Source: Saccoglossus kowalevskii (Eukaryota; Hemichordata; Enteropneusta; Harrimaniidae). From it: a stretch of DNA of 49,876 bases. Below, one piece after another: positions 35,111 to 48,343 of the stretch. Each line of letters begins with the position of its first letter. Positions within the stretch are counted from its first letter, which is position 1. The stretch covers positions 482,027 through 531,902 of the forward strand of contig NW_003123903.1 of NCBI RefSeq assembly GCF_000003605.2. The letters run 5' to 3'. The notes beneath the pieces are model-generated. The model did not search any database. It saw only the letters and a program-made list of their open reading frames with translations, and was not told the origin of the DNA. A program made the position numbers and the translations under genes.

Positions 35111-35975
35111 ATGGAAATCAGACTGTCGACTTTATTGTTGAAATTTAAAACTGAGGTTAGTATAAAACAGTTGACACGAGGTAATTCACCAGACAGTTAT
35201 GACATACCACCTGCGTTTTACAAATTATGTTCCTCTAAATTAATTCGTTTACCACATGACATTTTTAACAGTGTTCTCAGTAGAAACAATTTTTCTAAAC
35301 AATGGTGTGAGGATATTATATTTTCAATTACATAAGCATTGTTCTAAGAATAATGCTTGTAATTGTGGGGGTATAACATTACTATCAATGCTAAGTAAAT
35401 TTGTCAATGGAGTATTTTAATTCACTAGAGAAGAACAGGTGGGTTTCAAAGCAAGGTATACCACCATAGAAAACGTATTTATTATCCACACTCTGGTACA
35501 GAAGTATCTTACAACTTAACAGGGTCGTTATAGTTGTGCTTTCATCGTCTTAGCAAAATCATTCGACAGGGTTAATTGGGTAGGTTTATTTTCCAGACTT
35601 AGCAAAGCGGATATTATGTGTATAATGTATCATATTCTTAACTTTATGTATTCACAAGAAAAAAAAACATGTGTATTGACAAGTGAAGGTCTGACAGACT
35701 TGTTAGCTATTCTGTTTGAGTGCGTCGAGGCTGTATTGTTTCACTTTACGAGCACTGGCGATACGGTGGAGTGCCGTATTATGTTTATTTGGAAATAAAA
35801 CTTGCATCGCGGGTTTTTTAGTAAATGTGCCAGCAACATCTAGCGGAGCAGGCTTTAAAAGCGCCCATGTACTTATACTTAATATATGTAAACTAGGCTC
35901 AGTTCCAATTTCTTTTTGTTTTAAAATATTTGACACAAAAATTTCAACACTTTGTAAGCCCTTTGTTTAATTATA
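35111..35975 (+). pseudogene. LINE reverse-transcriptase pseudogene
   Basis: Recognisable RT blocks appear in order with stops and frameshifts. Near 35171: KQLTRGNSPDSYDIPPAFYK, the usual LKRGKSPG-DGIP-EFYK block, then FNSVLSRNNFSKQW. Near 35370: GGITLLSMLSK, then EEQVGFKARYTTIENVFI. Near 35540: CAFIVLAKSFDRVNW, which is motif A with the first catalytic Asp replaced by Val. Near 35560-35700: GLFSRLSKADI and TSEGLTDL. After an apparent internal deletion that removes YADD, a second frame has LGSVPISFCFKIFDTKI near 35900, the pre-thumb motif. A dead copy of a LINE type common in marine invertebrates. Confidence 0.88.
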
Positions 35976-36694
<719 letters not shown>

Positions 36695-36699
36695 TTTAT

Positions 36700-37050
36700 T
36701 ACAGTCCTAATGCCGAGTCTTACCCAAAAACCTGAGACTAAAAGGAAGAATGGCACAAAACGATAACCAAACACACAAAACGTATCAAATCATTACCAAA
36801 AACACGCAAATTGAAAACGCTTTTCTCAGCAGGTGTGCAGTACTATTAAGAACAATTTTCTCTATCTCTTGCAGACCTGGGTTTCCAGGAATTTTATCAA
36901 CATGTTTTAGGGTGTTTTTGTTGACAAGACCACGTGATCCAACTACCATGGGTACGATCATTGTTTTTAAGTGCCACATTCTTTCAACTTCAAACTGTAA
37001 GTCTTGTACCTTGACAGTTTGTAAAATTATTACTATTTTATTCATTAAGA
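36700..37050 (-). pseudogene. 3' fragment of a LINE with (TAA)n tail
   Basis: Minus-strand frame 37045-36785 encodes VKVQDLQFEVERMWHLKT, then IVPMVVGSRG, LVNKNTLKHVDKIPGNPGL and VLNSTAHLLRK. This matches the conserved C-terminal segment of a widespread LINE type (K-QDL-EVERLW--KT, IPVVIGALG, LGTARILRK). The frame then degenerates, and GACTCGGCATTAGGACTGTA leads into the (TAA)n tail. Only the 3' end is present, as expected for 5'-truncated insertion. Confidence 0.8.
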
Positions 37051-38217
37051 TTCATAGTTTGTACTAGCAGTTGTAACTATAGCAGTAAACACCAAAATAC
37101 TATTTCAGAATACCTAAATCTAATATAATAATGTCAGTTTTAATATCACATTGTCGAAGTATGACTTTGGTCGAATCAGACACTTCTTAAGAACTATAGC
37201 GATTTGATGTCCAACTGCTGAAGTACTATTGTCAATCATGGAATATATATGTATATAATATATGGTACGCAGTACAATTGGTAAATATGATGTGAGAATA
37301 GTTTGCTTTGTAATACCTTTGCAATATTATAATGCACCATGTTTACAATGCATTGTTTACAATGAAAGACATTGTGAAAACTTCAAAAACAGGGTTATTT
37401 TAAAATATTAGTCTAGTTTTTACAAATCAAATAGTAAACAATATCATAATAAATGATAAAAGTGCCAAAAATGAAATCGATTCGAAACTAATTTGTTATT
37501 GCTAATATTATGTTCACAAATTTGCGGCTAAGTACTTCTAATATATTGCAAATATAAACATGCCCTCACCTGCAAAATATGGAGAATAACATGACCCGTA
37601 CATGACCCGTACATGGCACAATTTACTGAGTTGTGAAGCTTTAACAATACAGATATGCAAAATTGTTGCCTGAACGTCGCTAAAAATAGTAAAAAATAGA
37701 AAACATTTAGATATTACCATTGAATAATTTTAAAAATCAAATAAATATGAATAAAAATTTTCAAGAAGAGGTGACATCATGACAGTGACACAATTTGAAA
37801 TTTGTCTTTTATTAGATTCTAGTAAATAAAATAATATAATTATTCTAGTAAAATTTTAATTAAGCAGATTTGAACAAACAATTTTCTTGAATGTGTTTCT
37901 CCAATTTGTTTAAATAATTAGCAAACACAAACCTAACTAGAAGGTACTTGTGAGAACGCAAACTTCCTCCATTGCTGCAAGTTACTTAACCTTGCTAATG
38001 TCACTACTCTATAGCGTTAGACTTTGAGCACATCTATAAAATTGACTCAAGATTTTAAAAGACCAAACTGAGTGTTGAATTCACTCAACGAATCAAACAA
38101 TGACCCTACATGACAATGGTAATGAATCCATCAAAACCCAGTACCAGATCTATTGGTACTTATGTCAAGTTACCCCCCCCCCCACCGAAAACTGCATAAA
38201 GTAATAGTATAGTAATA
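37051..38217. other. Non-coding stretch
   Basis: Contains a short 11-bp direct duplication (ATGACCCGTAC twice at 37591-37612) and a 12-13 base C run near 38170. No gene seen. Confidence 0.5.
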
Positions 38218-38427
38218 TTATTTTGAATTATCGACAAAATCATTCCCCAAATCGTTGTTTCCATGGTAACCGAATACATCGGGAAACATCGCGATCCAAC
38301 ACAAACCACTAAAATATGATTCAACTGACCATAACGCGTTTCCACTTACATCAAACCTGTATTTCAGTCGATGGAGAGCAATTTTATGTGAGGAAGTGTC
38401 GAAAGCCACAGAAAGATCTACAAGCAC
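38218..38427 (-). pseudogene. Reverse-transcriptase fragment (CR1/L2/jockey-like, motif A)
   Basis: The minus-strand frame reads LVDLSVAFDTSSHKIALHRL, then KYRFDVSGNALWSVESYFSG. This is RT motif A (LLDLSAAFDTIDH--LL-RL) and the following ALRWFESYLSGR block. The family's PQGSVLGP block does not follow. It is an isolated fragment of a different family from the LINE at 35.1 kb. Confidence 0.82.
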
Positions 38428-39094
38428 CTAAATGATCACTTACCGCAGACCTGAGGAGCACAGAATATCATTATAGTTTTATGTTCCATCCGACCAAATA
38501 ATCAGACAGGTATGTTGCATACGTATATAACGAAATGAACGAAATTAGTTTAATTGTAAGTTACAGGATTTCTAATCAATTTATAGACGATTAAAAGATT
38601 TGATTAGGAGCATCCCAATCATGATTATTTTTTTCAGTAAGGGACGTCTTGCATGAGTCTGGAAAATCCCAGTTGATAGTCATTGTCAAAAGAAAATGCT
38701 CCACTAGCGCCGTGGAAGATGGTAAGAAATTTAGTTTGACTGACTGAATCGACCGTCACCGACTCAATAGAGTCAAATCTGTGAGCCGATTGATGGAGAT
38801 GATCAGTGGTTGGCAAAGATGTAAGTGTTTCTCAGTAACGTTGTGCCGACAATAAAACATCTGTAAAAAATGTAAATGATTATTTCTTATGTAAACGGAT
38901 ATTTCATGGGAGTCCATTCATAACTTTTTGGGTGATAAATGAAAAGTTATTTCCGAAATGGCTGTTCCTATGGGCAACAGGATCCACACCAGCATAATAT
39001 AATCAATTGGTCTTTTTGTCTAAAGCAAGTACTCATGAGAATTCGTTCATAAAGTTTTAAGTTATAAATGAAAGTATTCCCGTAATATTATTCA
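38428..39094. other. Non-coding, possibly eroded upstream RT sequence
   Basis: A 60-codon minus-strand frame at 38634-38816 lies where the N-terminal RT region would be expected, but I see no firm motif in it. Confidence 0.4.
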
Positions 39095-39255
39095 AGGTAT
39101 ATATACTATATGTTTATTGTTTTAAAGGTATATATAATATAGTTGCATCGTATTCAAGTATATATACTAAAGTTGCATCGTATCCAAGTATATATAATAT
39201 ATGTACATCGTATTTACGTGTATATGTACTATATATGTATATCGTATTTAAGATA
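39095..39255. repeat. Tandem repeat of a 30-34-bp AT-rich unit (4-5 copies)
   Basis: GT(T/A)(G/C)CATCGTATT-type blocks recur near 39142, 39172, 39203 and 39237, separated by TATATA(A/C)TATA spacers. The unit length drifts from 30 to 34 bp. Confidence 0.85.
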
Positions 39256-40764
39256 TACTCACATGAGAATTAAGATGGTATACATTAGTTGAAATGCACA
39301 CACAATTGTCAACAAACCAAGAAACTGTGGTTGCATATGCCATGGAATCAAGGAAACATTGAAATTGTTGCATTCTGTCGAAAATGTTCATTACGTATCA
39401 ATTTTCTCCAGAAGAAAAAAAGCTAACGATATACAATGTATCTCAACATGTAGTTTCTACGTAACCATCGTTGATAGTTTCACAATACAGCGAAACGGCG
39501 TGATCGCGATATGGAAAGCAATATGTTTTTTTTTGGAAATTTTGAAGCAATATCTTTTCGATACACCAATGTAAAACCAGTACCAATTACTGTAAACGAT
39601 AATGCCAATAACAAACTCTTATACAGAGATCACGTGACAGAAGCGAATTTTTACTAAACGCAGTTTTCATGGGAAGTGAACACATGCATGCTGGTCACAG
39701 TGACGTCACCGGGACAGCGTTGCATGGGAAACGCACTCAACTATTTCACGGCTGCTGAGGATGGCGTTCTCTGGCCATACCGATAACATGTTATGCCGTG
39801 TAAACGTGAAAACATGACACTGTGTAGCGGCTATTGTTATTCCCCACTTCGTGGCATACTTGGCGGTGTTCCTATCGAGTGCTGTACTTGAAGCAAATCA
39901 AATGCAAGGCAATTGGAGCTTCTAATATTGCCCCATACGGAGGCAAACAACAACCAAACGTTAACTCCAGGGAATATTTTGAACAGCAGTGAATTAAATC
40001 TTAAATCATAGAAAGCCGGTTTTGATTGTGTTCACTGTTTGCTGAGTATACCAGTTTGTTTTAAGATCTGAAGGAGACGGAGTAACCAGACTTGCTTTCC
40101 TTGGAACACAAATTACGTATTTATTACCCTATAGCGTTATCTTCAACATAGTAGCTATTTTTAAAAACATTTTCGAACTTTACAGATGATTTAGTTTAAA
40201 ATAAAGTTTTTTTTTTACTTTTGTTTTTTTAATTTCAATGGATTTTTGTTCACTAGACAAATTTTAGAACAATTGTCGGTATGCATTGTTTTCAGTAGAA
40301 TCCTAAACTAATAACACATTATAAGTGTAAATATGTGGTGCTGGAACGGATGCAGGGATTTTTGAAGCACACCTATCCAATGACGTCATTTTCGCATTGC
40401 ATTATGGTGAACGTGTGTGTGAACAACTGTTTTAGTGGGGGCTTAATTATCTTTGTGATACTTACCAAATGAACAAATATGGTGATATGTAATGTAGCAT
40501 GGCATATTTTTATGTTAATTCATGCAAATAACTGGGTAAATAAGAATTCGGTTTTCTTTTCATTCTGTCTAGGTGCTGTTTTTTTTTATCTCGAACACTC
40601 TAACATTTAACCCTGCGTGCGTTCTTTTGGTACACAAAGGTCATGGTGGGTCAGTGTTACATGGATTACAAAAATACAAAACATGTGATAGTGACAAGAT
40701 TTGGTCACGTGTCATATCTAGGTGTGGGATCAGAAATAAGATTGCACTTTGTACTTTTTTTCAG
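39256..40764. other. Non-coding stretch
   Basis: TCACGTGA at 39630-39637 and TGACGTCA at 39701-39708 and 40381-40388 are close together. No gene recognised. Confidence 0.45.
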
Positions 40765-40864
40765 GACGTTGGATACAGTTTCTGGTCTTGAAGCGTCAAC
40801 AAACAGAGGTATAATAGATGGAATGCTTCAACTGAAACTTCACCACCGGATATGTTCACTTGCG
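40765..40864 (+). other. Candidate 100-bp exon, unrecognised
   Basis: Preceded by GTACTTTTTTTCAG and followed by GCG|GTGAGA. The frame is open and codes for ordinary-looking residues (GLEASTNRGIIDGML). No family match, and the splice sites are the main support. Confidence 0.2.
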
Positions 40865-41637
40865 GTGAGAACCCTTTTCGTGATCTTTTCTTCTAGTTCT
40901 ATAATGCTCCTTCCGTGTCGTGTATATCTTCTTCGCTTCATTTCGTTTCTATAGAAACCAACCCCAGCGTACGAATACTATTTCTCCTAAGGCGTGATAA
41001 GGCGACAACTTCCTGACATATGACACGCCACTCTACAAGCAATTTAGTCAGTATACTACATTGTTGTTACTTTCCTCGTCTGGGTGTTCTCTTGATAAAA
41101 ATTGTTTTCGTTTTCGTAATCTTTGTTTACGTCACGTCTCTGATCACCGGACGGCAGCAGTGTTAAGTTTGCGTGTTACTATGAGACGAACAAACTACAA
41201 GCATCCCAACAATACCATTGCTGGTTGTTTCGACGGAAGTTGACTGAGTGAAGTGGGGACCAAACAAGTATGCATAAATTAGGAAGTATGCAGAATAATT
41301 ACTGCACGTGGAGCACAAGCTCTTACGAAAAAAAAAATGTTTTCGAAAATAGTCTAGCATCTCGAAAAGTGGAAATAACATCAAAGGCAAAAGATCTTCA
41401 AAGTCAAAGTTGTCAAAATAGACTAAAAAGGCATTTTTTGCCAATTATTGCATATCTGAATAGATGTTATGAGCCAAAACTTCAGTCATTTATTCAGACA
41501 ATATTGTTTATTTTTCACCGATTTGTCATCGCACAATGCACTGAAAACAAGTTATGAAATCGACGTATGGTCAAACACTACAATAAAATAACGATTTTCT
41601 TTAAACTACTAAATATGGATATTCCAAGACCCATATT
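40865..41637. other. Non-coding stretch
   Basis: Short frames only, on both strands, without motifs. Confidence 0.45.

Positions 41638-41727
<90 letters not shown>
41638..41727. repeat. (TTA)n microsatellite, about 30 units
   Basis: Near-perfect TTA repeat. By analogy with 36584-36694 it may be the tail of a LINE, but the sequence on either side shows no clear LINE end. Confidence 0.97.
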
Positions 41728-41728
<1 letters not shown>

Positions 41729-44700
41729 AAATATATCATACGGCCCTGGAATGCTTGGTTGAACTAAGGAACTGGAAATTATTTTTATTTGTTTATTTGT
41801 CTATCTATTCACACAAAGAAGCCGGGATGTCGACGAAGCGGGTTAAAAACTCTATGCACAGATTTCTTAAATTGACGACGTATCACACAGAAATGTATTA
41901 ACAAAATCTCTGCTCAGGTTGTAAATACAATCCGGTTGGCACATTAATCTGAACAAAACTAAAAGAAGCTATATACATTGTGTTCAATCTGTCCATCACT
42001 TCAAGACCTTCGTAAAAAATACATACCAATATATCCCAGTACAGACAATTTTGTTAATCACATGTTACGTAATACCACTAAATTTATTTTATTAAGTAAT
42101 TAGGGTTTAACTTTTAGTGGTGTGTAGTATTATTGTCGTCAATGCTCTGTGACAGTACTATTTGTTATGTGTGTACTTTCAAATCAGGAACGTATAATAC
42201 GGAATACATTAGTAATATCATTATAATATACACCAGTTAATTACCGAGATAAACAAGTACTAGTAACTTGGTCATGCGCCGGAAACATAATATACACACA
42301 TCTCGCGTTTCTCGCTGTAGGTATTTATTTAATTTAGTTTTATTGTAAAGGGCGTCGTCAGCCTGGTCTTTTATTGACTCATATAGATTGAGAGGGGATA
42401 CGGTCCCTAACTGGGGGGTTATAACAAGATGTTTTACTCATTGACGGGCGTGTACCAAGACACAGTCTTTGCAATCAAAACACACACAACACAATGCGAT
42501 TGGTCACTGTATCTTAAGGATAATAAGTGGCATATCCGACACCAACAATTGTAACATTTTTAGAATTGTAGACTTTTTTTTCACCTGTCTACCTAGTCAT
42601 CGGTAGAGAGACTTGGAACAATTGACAAACACGCCAAGAACGAGGAATTCCTACTGTGTCAACATATATCAAACAATTGACATTGCTGCCAGCTCTATCC
42701 GACCTGTATCTTTCTTTCTCTCTTTTTGTTGCGGCGCTTTGACATCAGTGTATATTGACATATTGCCATTGTTTACTTTGTTGAAACAGTCAGAGAATTA
42801 CAACTGGCAATTTAAGATAATTAAAGCAGTATTATCGTTTTAATGGGATATTTGAATTAAAAACGCCTTAAACGCTATGTTGCGACCGGAATTCGTTTCT
42901 TTCGATGCAGCGCCCTCGGGAAAATGTTGACAGAGATTAATTAGTGGTACGGCCGTACTACAACAGCTAATACACACTGGAAAGAGATTGTCATAGTTGA
43001 TGAGCTAATCACGTTGCCGTTGTCGGGAAAAAACGCTGGAAATTCCTTTTTCTCCAGGTGAGAAAAAAAGGTATTTATTTTGACTGAGTAACGTACGGTA
43101 AATCTCCCATGACGTAAAGGCACAGGATGTATTGGTTTACCGTTCGATGCGCAAAGTGAACGGGTCACGTAAGAAAGTGACTCCGGTCAGTGAATCTCGC
43201 CTTATACCTAAAGAGAAGCAATCGGAATTCCCCCAATATTTAAACTTATTTGAGTCGTGAATGGCGAGAACCAAATAACACCAGGTGCTTCTAAGACAAC
43301 TCTGTGGTGCTGTAGATGTGTAGTTTTCTTTCGTGACAGCGAGTTTAGTATTTTGATAGATACGTTTTTATCAAAAGCACTTCACAAATAACTCCAGAAC
43401 TAAATGTGTGTTCGATGATTAATTGGTTTTGTTGGACAGTACATGACTGTTGTGATTTAATAAATAGCACGCCTCATCTTTTTCTGTGTTTTTTTTTCAC
43501 ACATAAATTTTTCATCATTTTTATTTTCAATAAACATATTATCCATTAGTAAAAAACATATTTAGTTTGGCATGATATAATCCACGTAATGAGACTAATA
43601 CAAAATGCACACTTTCGTCACGTGACGGAGGTCGCCAAGGTTAGCAGTTCATTATATGGAGAAAGGTCAAAAATGTTTGTTTGGACATATACAAGTACGT
43701 TTCTTTTTTCCTAAAATACAGTATATTTCTTTCGACGAAAATATACATTCTAAAGTCCAAAAATGTGTTTCTTTCTTTTCCATATTCTTTTGTCATACAC
43801 CTTTACTTCAGTACATAGGTGTGATGAGCCAAGGTTGACAATTTCATTAGTGATCGTGTGTTCTAGAGTAAAATAATGAACATTGACCTGCACATGATGT
43901 ACCCTAATCGAAGGACGCTGCCACGTGGACTCCACCAGACACTCATTTAGTGGCTGGGTGACGTCTGGGAATAGGGTGCAGCCGCATTATCTAACACGTC
44001 AAACCAGGGTGAACATTAAGACTCTCTTTGAATCGACAAGGACACCAAATGTACCAGTTTTCTGTGCATGTATGTAGAGGGTCGTCGCGGCGATCGAATT
44101 AGACAATGATTCGCAACAAAACAAGATTGTTCAATTTTTGCAAAATCTGTCAGCAAGTCAACAACATCTTTTTAGAAGCCGAGTTGACATATTTAAAGAA
44201 ACTTTTATTTAATCATGTTATGAGCTGTCGACACATGGGTAACAGAAGGTGGTTTGGTCATTTTATTTGTAGTCACAGTAATTAGTGTAGAAATTGGAAG
44301 AGAAACTGGCACCCAGAAAAATATCTTTCTAACGAATGTTTTTTTGGGTGTGCTGGTTGTTACTACTTGAAAACAAGCGTGTATCTCGCTATGTTTGTTG
44401 TCCCATTTCAATATGGCGTGTAACATAACAAACAACAAGCAGGGCAAGTCAAAGGGAGCAACAACATGGGATACAATAGAATGACCTCAAAAGAAATGCC
44501 ACAAAAATTAAACAATATCATTTAACCTCACGCTGATTCAATTTCATTCTGCTTGTCGGATCGTCAAATAAACTTGAATTTTACATTTTTTTCTATTATT
44601 GTTATTACTATTTTTCGTTTACGATTCGAAGAGTGTCCGTCATTCAAACACATTTGCATTCTCCCTAGTAGCATTGTTTGATGTGTCTTCCCTCGGTCTG

Positions 44701-47108
44701 TGTCATATCAAACTGCTTTAAAATTTACAATGTTACATCATAAATTTTACTGTTTTCGACTGTGTAGATATTAACAAATGTCCTTATTAAATAGAGGTTG
44801 TATATTTTCTAGTTTTGATACTAAAACTTTGCGTCATCTTTTGCGTTCAAGCTAGTTTAAAGGAATCCAACATTTCAATGCAGACGTGGACTTATCTACA
44901 ATAATGTTGAGAATACTGAATTAATTAGTCAATTAATTAAAAAATAACACTCTCTACACACACGCAAATACGTATTTCTGGGCAATTCTCATTGAGGGCG
45001 CTTGTTTAAGATTGATTGTATATATGAAAGTATATTGTCATGTTCTATGAGCCACCCGTATTACGCATTAAATACAAAGTTCTGTTCTATGAAGAGTACT
45101 CCGGTACGCTATTGATTGATAGTTGGGACACCAGCGAGTTTTCAGGCTCGTTCCAGGTCACCTGTTCTGCAGTGTAGTGGGAACCCCTTTACACGCTTGT
45201 GGAACAAATACAAGGGGCGTATTATAAGGGAGTGAGGGTGGTGACGTAGTGACCGTGCAGTGTCCGCCATTCAGGTGTTCACGCTATGAGCACAACACAT
45301 TCACCGCATTTTTATACAGTTACAGTATTCCTATACTGGTCGCATATAACTCATTCCGTTCGCTAATTGAGAGGTGTAAGCTAATATTTTAATTAAACCA
45401 TAAGTATTCGACTTAGTCACACCACTGGTCAGACTATGGACGGGCCAGTAAGTAGTCGATGGCCTGTGCAAAAAGGTCTACCGAGTGCGTGCCTCGTCGA
45501 TTTAAGACACTTGTACGCCGGATTTAAGTTGCAGTGCTGTGTTTTAAAAGAGATCGTTGAGTCGGAAACCCAATCTGCGCGTCTTAAGATGCCTACTTTC
45601 GTCTCCACTCCTATCTTAAGATGAAACCAACGAGTCAGAGAGAAGAAAGGAAGCCGACACAAACATCAGTATCTTTGTCAATACTGTGTAAGAGTTACTT
45701 CGACAAAGAAAGCGATTAGTGGCATGTTCTGCAGTGGTAGACATCGTTGAGAATACTACTACCGCCGCTTAGCCGTTGATTAACATAATAAAGAGGGGCG
45801 ATTTAGGCACAAGGAGAAAAGCTGTTTTTAAGTTGGAATCATTGAAACAGAAACAGTAGATCGCGTCGACACAGGTGTAGTTGCAAAAAAGTCGAGTTGA
45901 CTGACGCTGGCTTGTTATTGTGAAACTTCCTAAGTTGGAGCGGATGTCGTTTCATTACACCCAGACTGTTAGTAATCTGAAAAATGCAACTATTTTTCTT
46001 CGGTTCTGAGCTTATTTTGAAAGTCAAGCACCCTAAACAATATCTTCGGTATTTTATGAAAGGGATCATATGTACGGGATTCAGGTGTGACTGGGCATAC
46101 TGGGGTATACTTAAGTCTATTTTAGTCGGGTGGCCAGTGTTTGCTAGCTGCCTTGAGTACAAAAATAAATGACGTGCGTTCTTGATTTATGCCGTCGACC
46201 GGGCCACCACCTGCACGCACACATTGTGTTCCAACATCTCCCAACCCGTCATATTTGACTCCACTTAAAAATGAGTTGTGAAAAATAAATACTATGAGTT
46301 TTCTTTTCCGCATAAGAATGGGCTCGCTTCTGTGTTCATTTAAGCACAGCTTGGTCCAACGACTGATTTGCGTTGAAACCTTAACAGTGTTAAATGCAAC
46401 ATCGCCCCGAGCCTGACTAAACTTTTGTCATTGTCTGACTAACTGTCCATCAAATCGACATTTTATTTTCAGTGCTACTCTCTGTTTTTTCATCTGCAAA
46501 GCAAACAAACTTGTTCGCGTTACCTTAGGACGAGACTTAATAATGTAACTGCAGGCACAGTACACTGTGTCAGCCCACCCTGACCCGCATTGAAAGCGAC
46601 TACACGGAACAAAAAAACACAAATACAGTGAAAAAAACGTTATAAGTAAAAAACGAATAATGTTCTTACAATGTAATCGGGAGTGTTATTCACTGGTAAG
46701 TGGGCCAACAACTTACGAAAAAAATGTCACAATGGGGGAAACAAAGTTTAACAAGAAACGAAATAGTGGCAAGATAGATATAAAAACATGCCTGTCTATA
46801 CAATTTTGTGTTGTGCAATCGGCTACCTTGGAGCTATTTGGCCTCTATTGTCAATCATAGCCCACCACGACGAAGTATGTTGCACGTCTACCGACATCGA
46901 CAGAATGCAACTACCAGCAACAAATTCATTATCTGTTGTCATAGCAACGATTCAGGCGAATTCGAAGATTCAGTGGTTCCAGGGAAGAGAGAAAATCTGT
47001 GTGCTGCAGTGATTCAGTTTGGTTCTATATTTAACTGCTAGCATCCATCATTTGAATGTTGCTGAAAGGAATGGCAATATTTTGAGGTCGCGCCATATAT
47101 TCTAGTGT
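41728..47108. other. Long non-coding stretch
   Basis: About 5.4 kb with only short frames (up to 107 codons) and no recognised domain, repeat array or RNA gene. One GTCACGTGAC lies at 43617-43626. Confidence 0.45.
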
Positions 47109-47150
47109 AAGGGGATTTATCCCGCGATTCGATATAACAAAAATCCCCTT
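47109..47150. repeat. Perfect 10-bp inverted repeat (hairpin, 22-nt loop)
   Basis: AAGGGGATTT at 47109-47118 pairs with AAATCCCCTT at 47141-47150. A YY1-type AAAATGGCGG follows at 47158-47167. Confidence 0.7.
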
Positions 47151-48244
47151 CAAAGTCAAAATGGCGGACCTGTGATGTAATTACGTAAGCAGCGTGATTC
47201 GTAACATCATGAACATGTTCTGCTGGACAAAATTTGCAAACGATCATCGATGTAACTGTATTTAACGATTTGCAGTACGTTTGCTCTTATTCTTTGTTTC
47301 TCTCCTCATCTGACCACCCTCTCCATCAGTATTGCCATTACAGGGCGTTTTTTTGGGGGGGTGATATAAATTGACCTCTACCCAAAATCAGCACGTAACG
47401 TCCGTTTGTTATTACGTCTCGCAGCGATTCTTGTTTATCCTGTCACAAGTGAGGAATCTTGCCACTTTTCCCATCTCAATCTAAGTTTCTGCGATAAATT
47501 GATTCTTCGACTTTATCATGCCTTCCCTGCTGCTGGTCTCACAGTGTATGTAAATAAAATGTCTAATTTTGGCTTTGGTGTGGTTACTACACAAACACGC
47601 CGTTTGCGGACTCGATTCCAGAAGTCTACCTACCATGTCGATTTCTTGACGCCCATGAAATATCCCAATACACTTTGAACGCTGTGTGTGTTCTAAAAAT
47701 GACAAGTGAGTAGTATCAGACGATAACGCGAATAACATGTTTTTATGATCTTGTATTAAAATTTGAAACGTTTTCGGAAGTATTCCACGCATTTCTTGTC
47801 ACGACATCATGATTATTTTCAAGTCACCATTGTGTTAATGTTTTACCTTTCAAATGCTCGAATTAGGACATTTAAAAATATGTTAACTAAATCCAAATTA
47901 TTACTAGAAGAACTCACGTTATAAAATCGCAGATTATGGAGACAAATTGTTAATGATTTTTCATCGTAAATTCTCTTAAATGATATTGGTTATTGGAGGT
48001 TGAAATTCCGCTTCTTTATAGGTATATAATACGCCATGATTCGCGTTAAGCTCACTTGAGTCGGTATACCTGTTAAATATCAATAATTACTATGTACTGT
48101 ATTTTTTACGAAAAAGATATCCCGGCGTAGTCCGCCAATATGTTGAACTCGGTTAAGTACATCAAAGTAAGTCTGTCATAAAGCGGCTAAAATTTCGTTA
48201 CCAGATATCTGCTGTCATCGAGTCTTGCCATTTTTTTGTTCCAG
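47151..48244. other. Non-coding stretch
   Basis: Only short overlapping frames near 47.4-47.8 kb. The 90-codon plus and 103-codon minus frames overlap and show no motif. Confidence 0.45.
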
Positions 48245-48343
48245 CCCATTTATGTGGAACCATTTGCTGGCGTTCCTAGACTGTTTGCGGAGCTTACATG
48301 CAAAGACGCTCAACACGGTGGGAGTTGGCCCGACAATCTAGAA
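48245..48343 (+). CDS. Candidate internal exon (99 bp, phase 0-0), product unknown
   Basis: A strong acceptor (CCATTTTTTTGTTCCAG ending at 48244) precedes exactly 33 codons, followed by GAA|GTAAAT with GT at 48344-48345. The translation (PIYVEPFAGVPRLFAELTCK, then DAQHGGSWPDNLE) has balanced protein-like composition, unlike nearby chance frames. I do not recognise a family. If real, the gene has its other exons in flanking DNA where I could not pick them out. An ATG-based frame search misses it because it has no start codon. Confidence 0.3.

Noticed and set aside
47141-47152. TCCCCTTCAA matches part of miR-133
   Set aside because: Only 10 bases agree. The local hairpin pairs a different segment, and the remaining mature sequence is absent.
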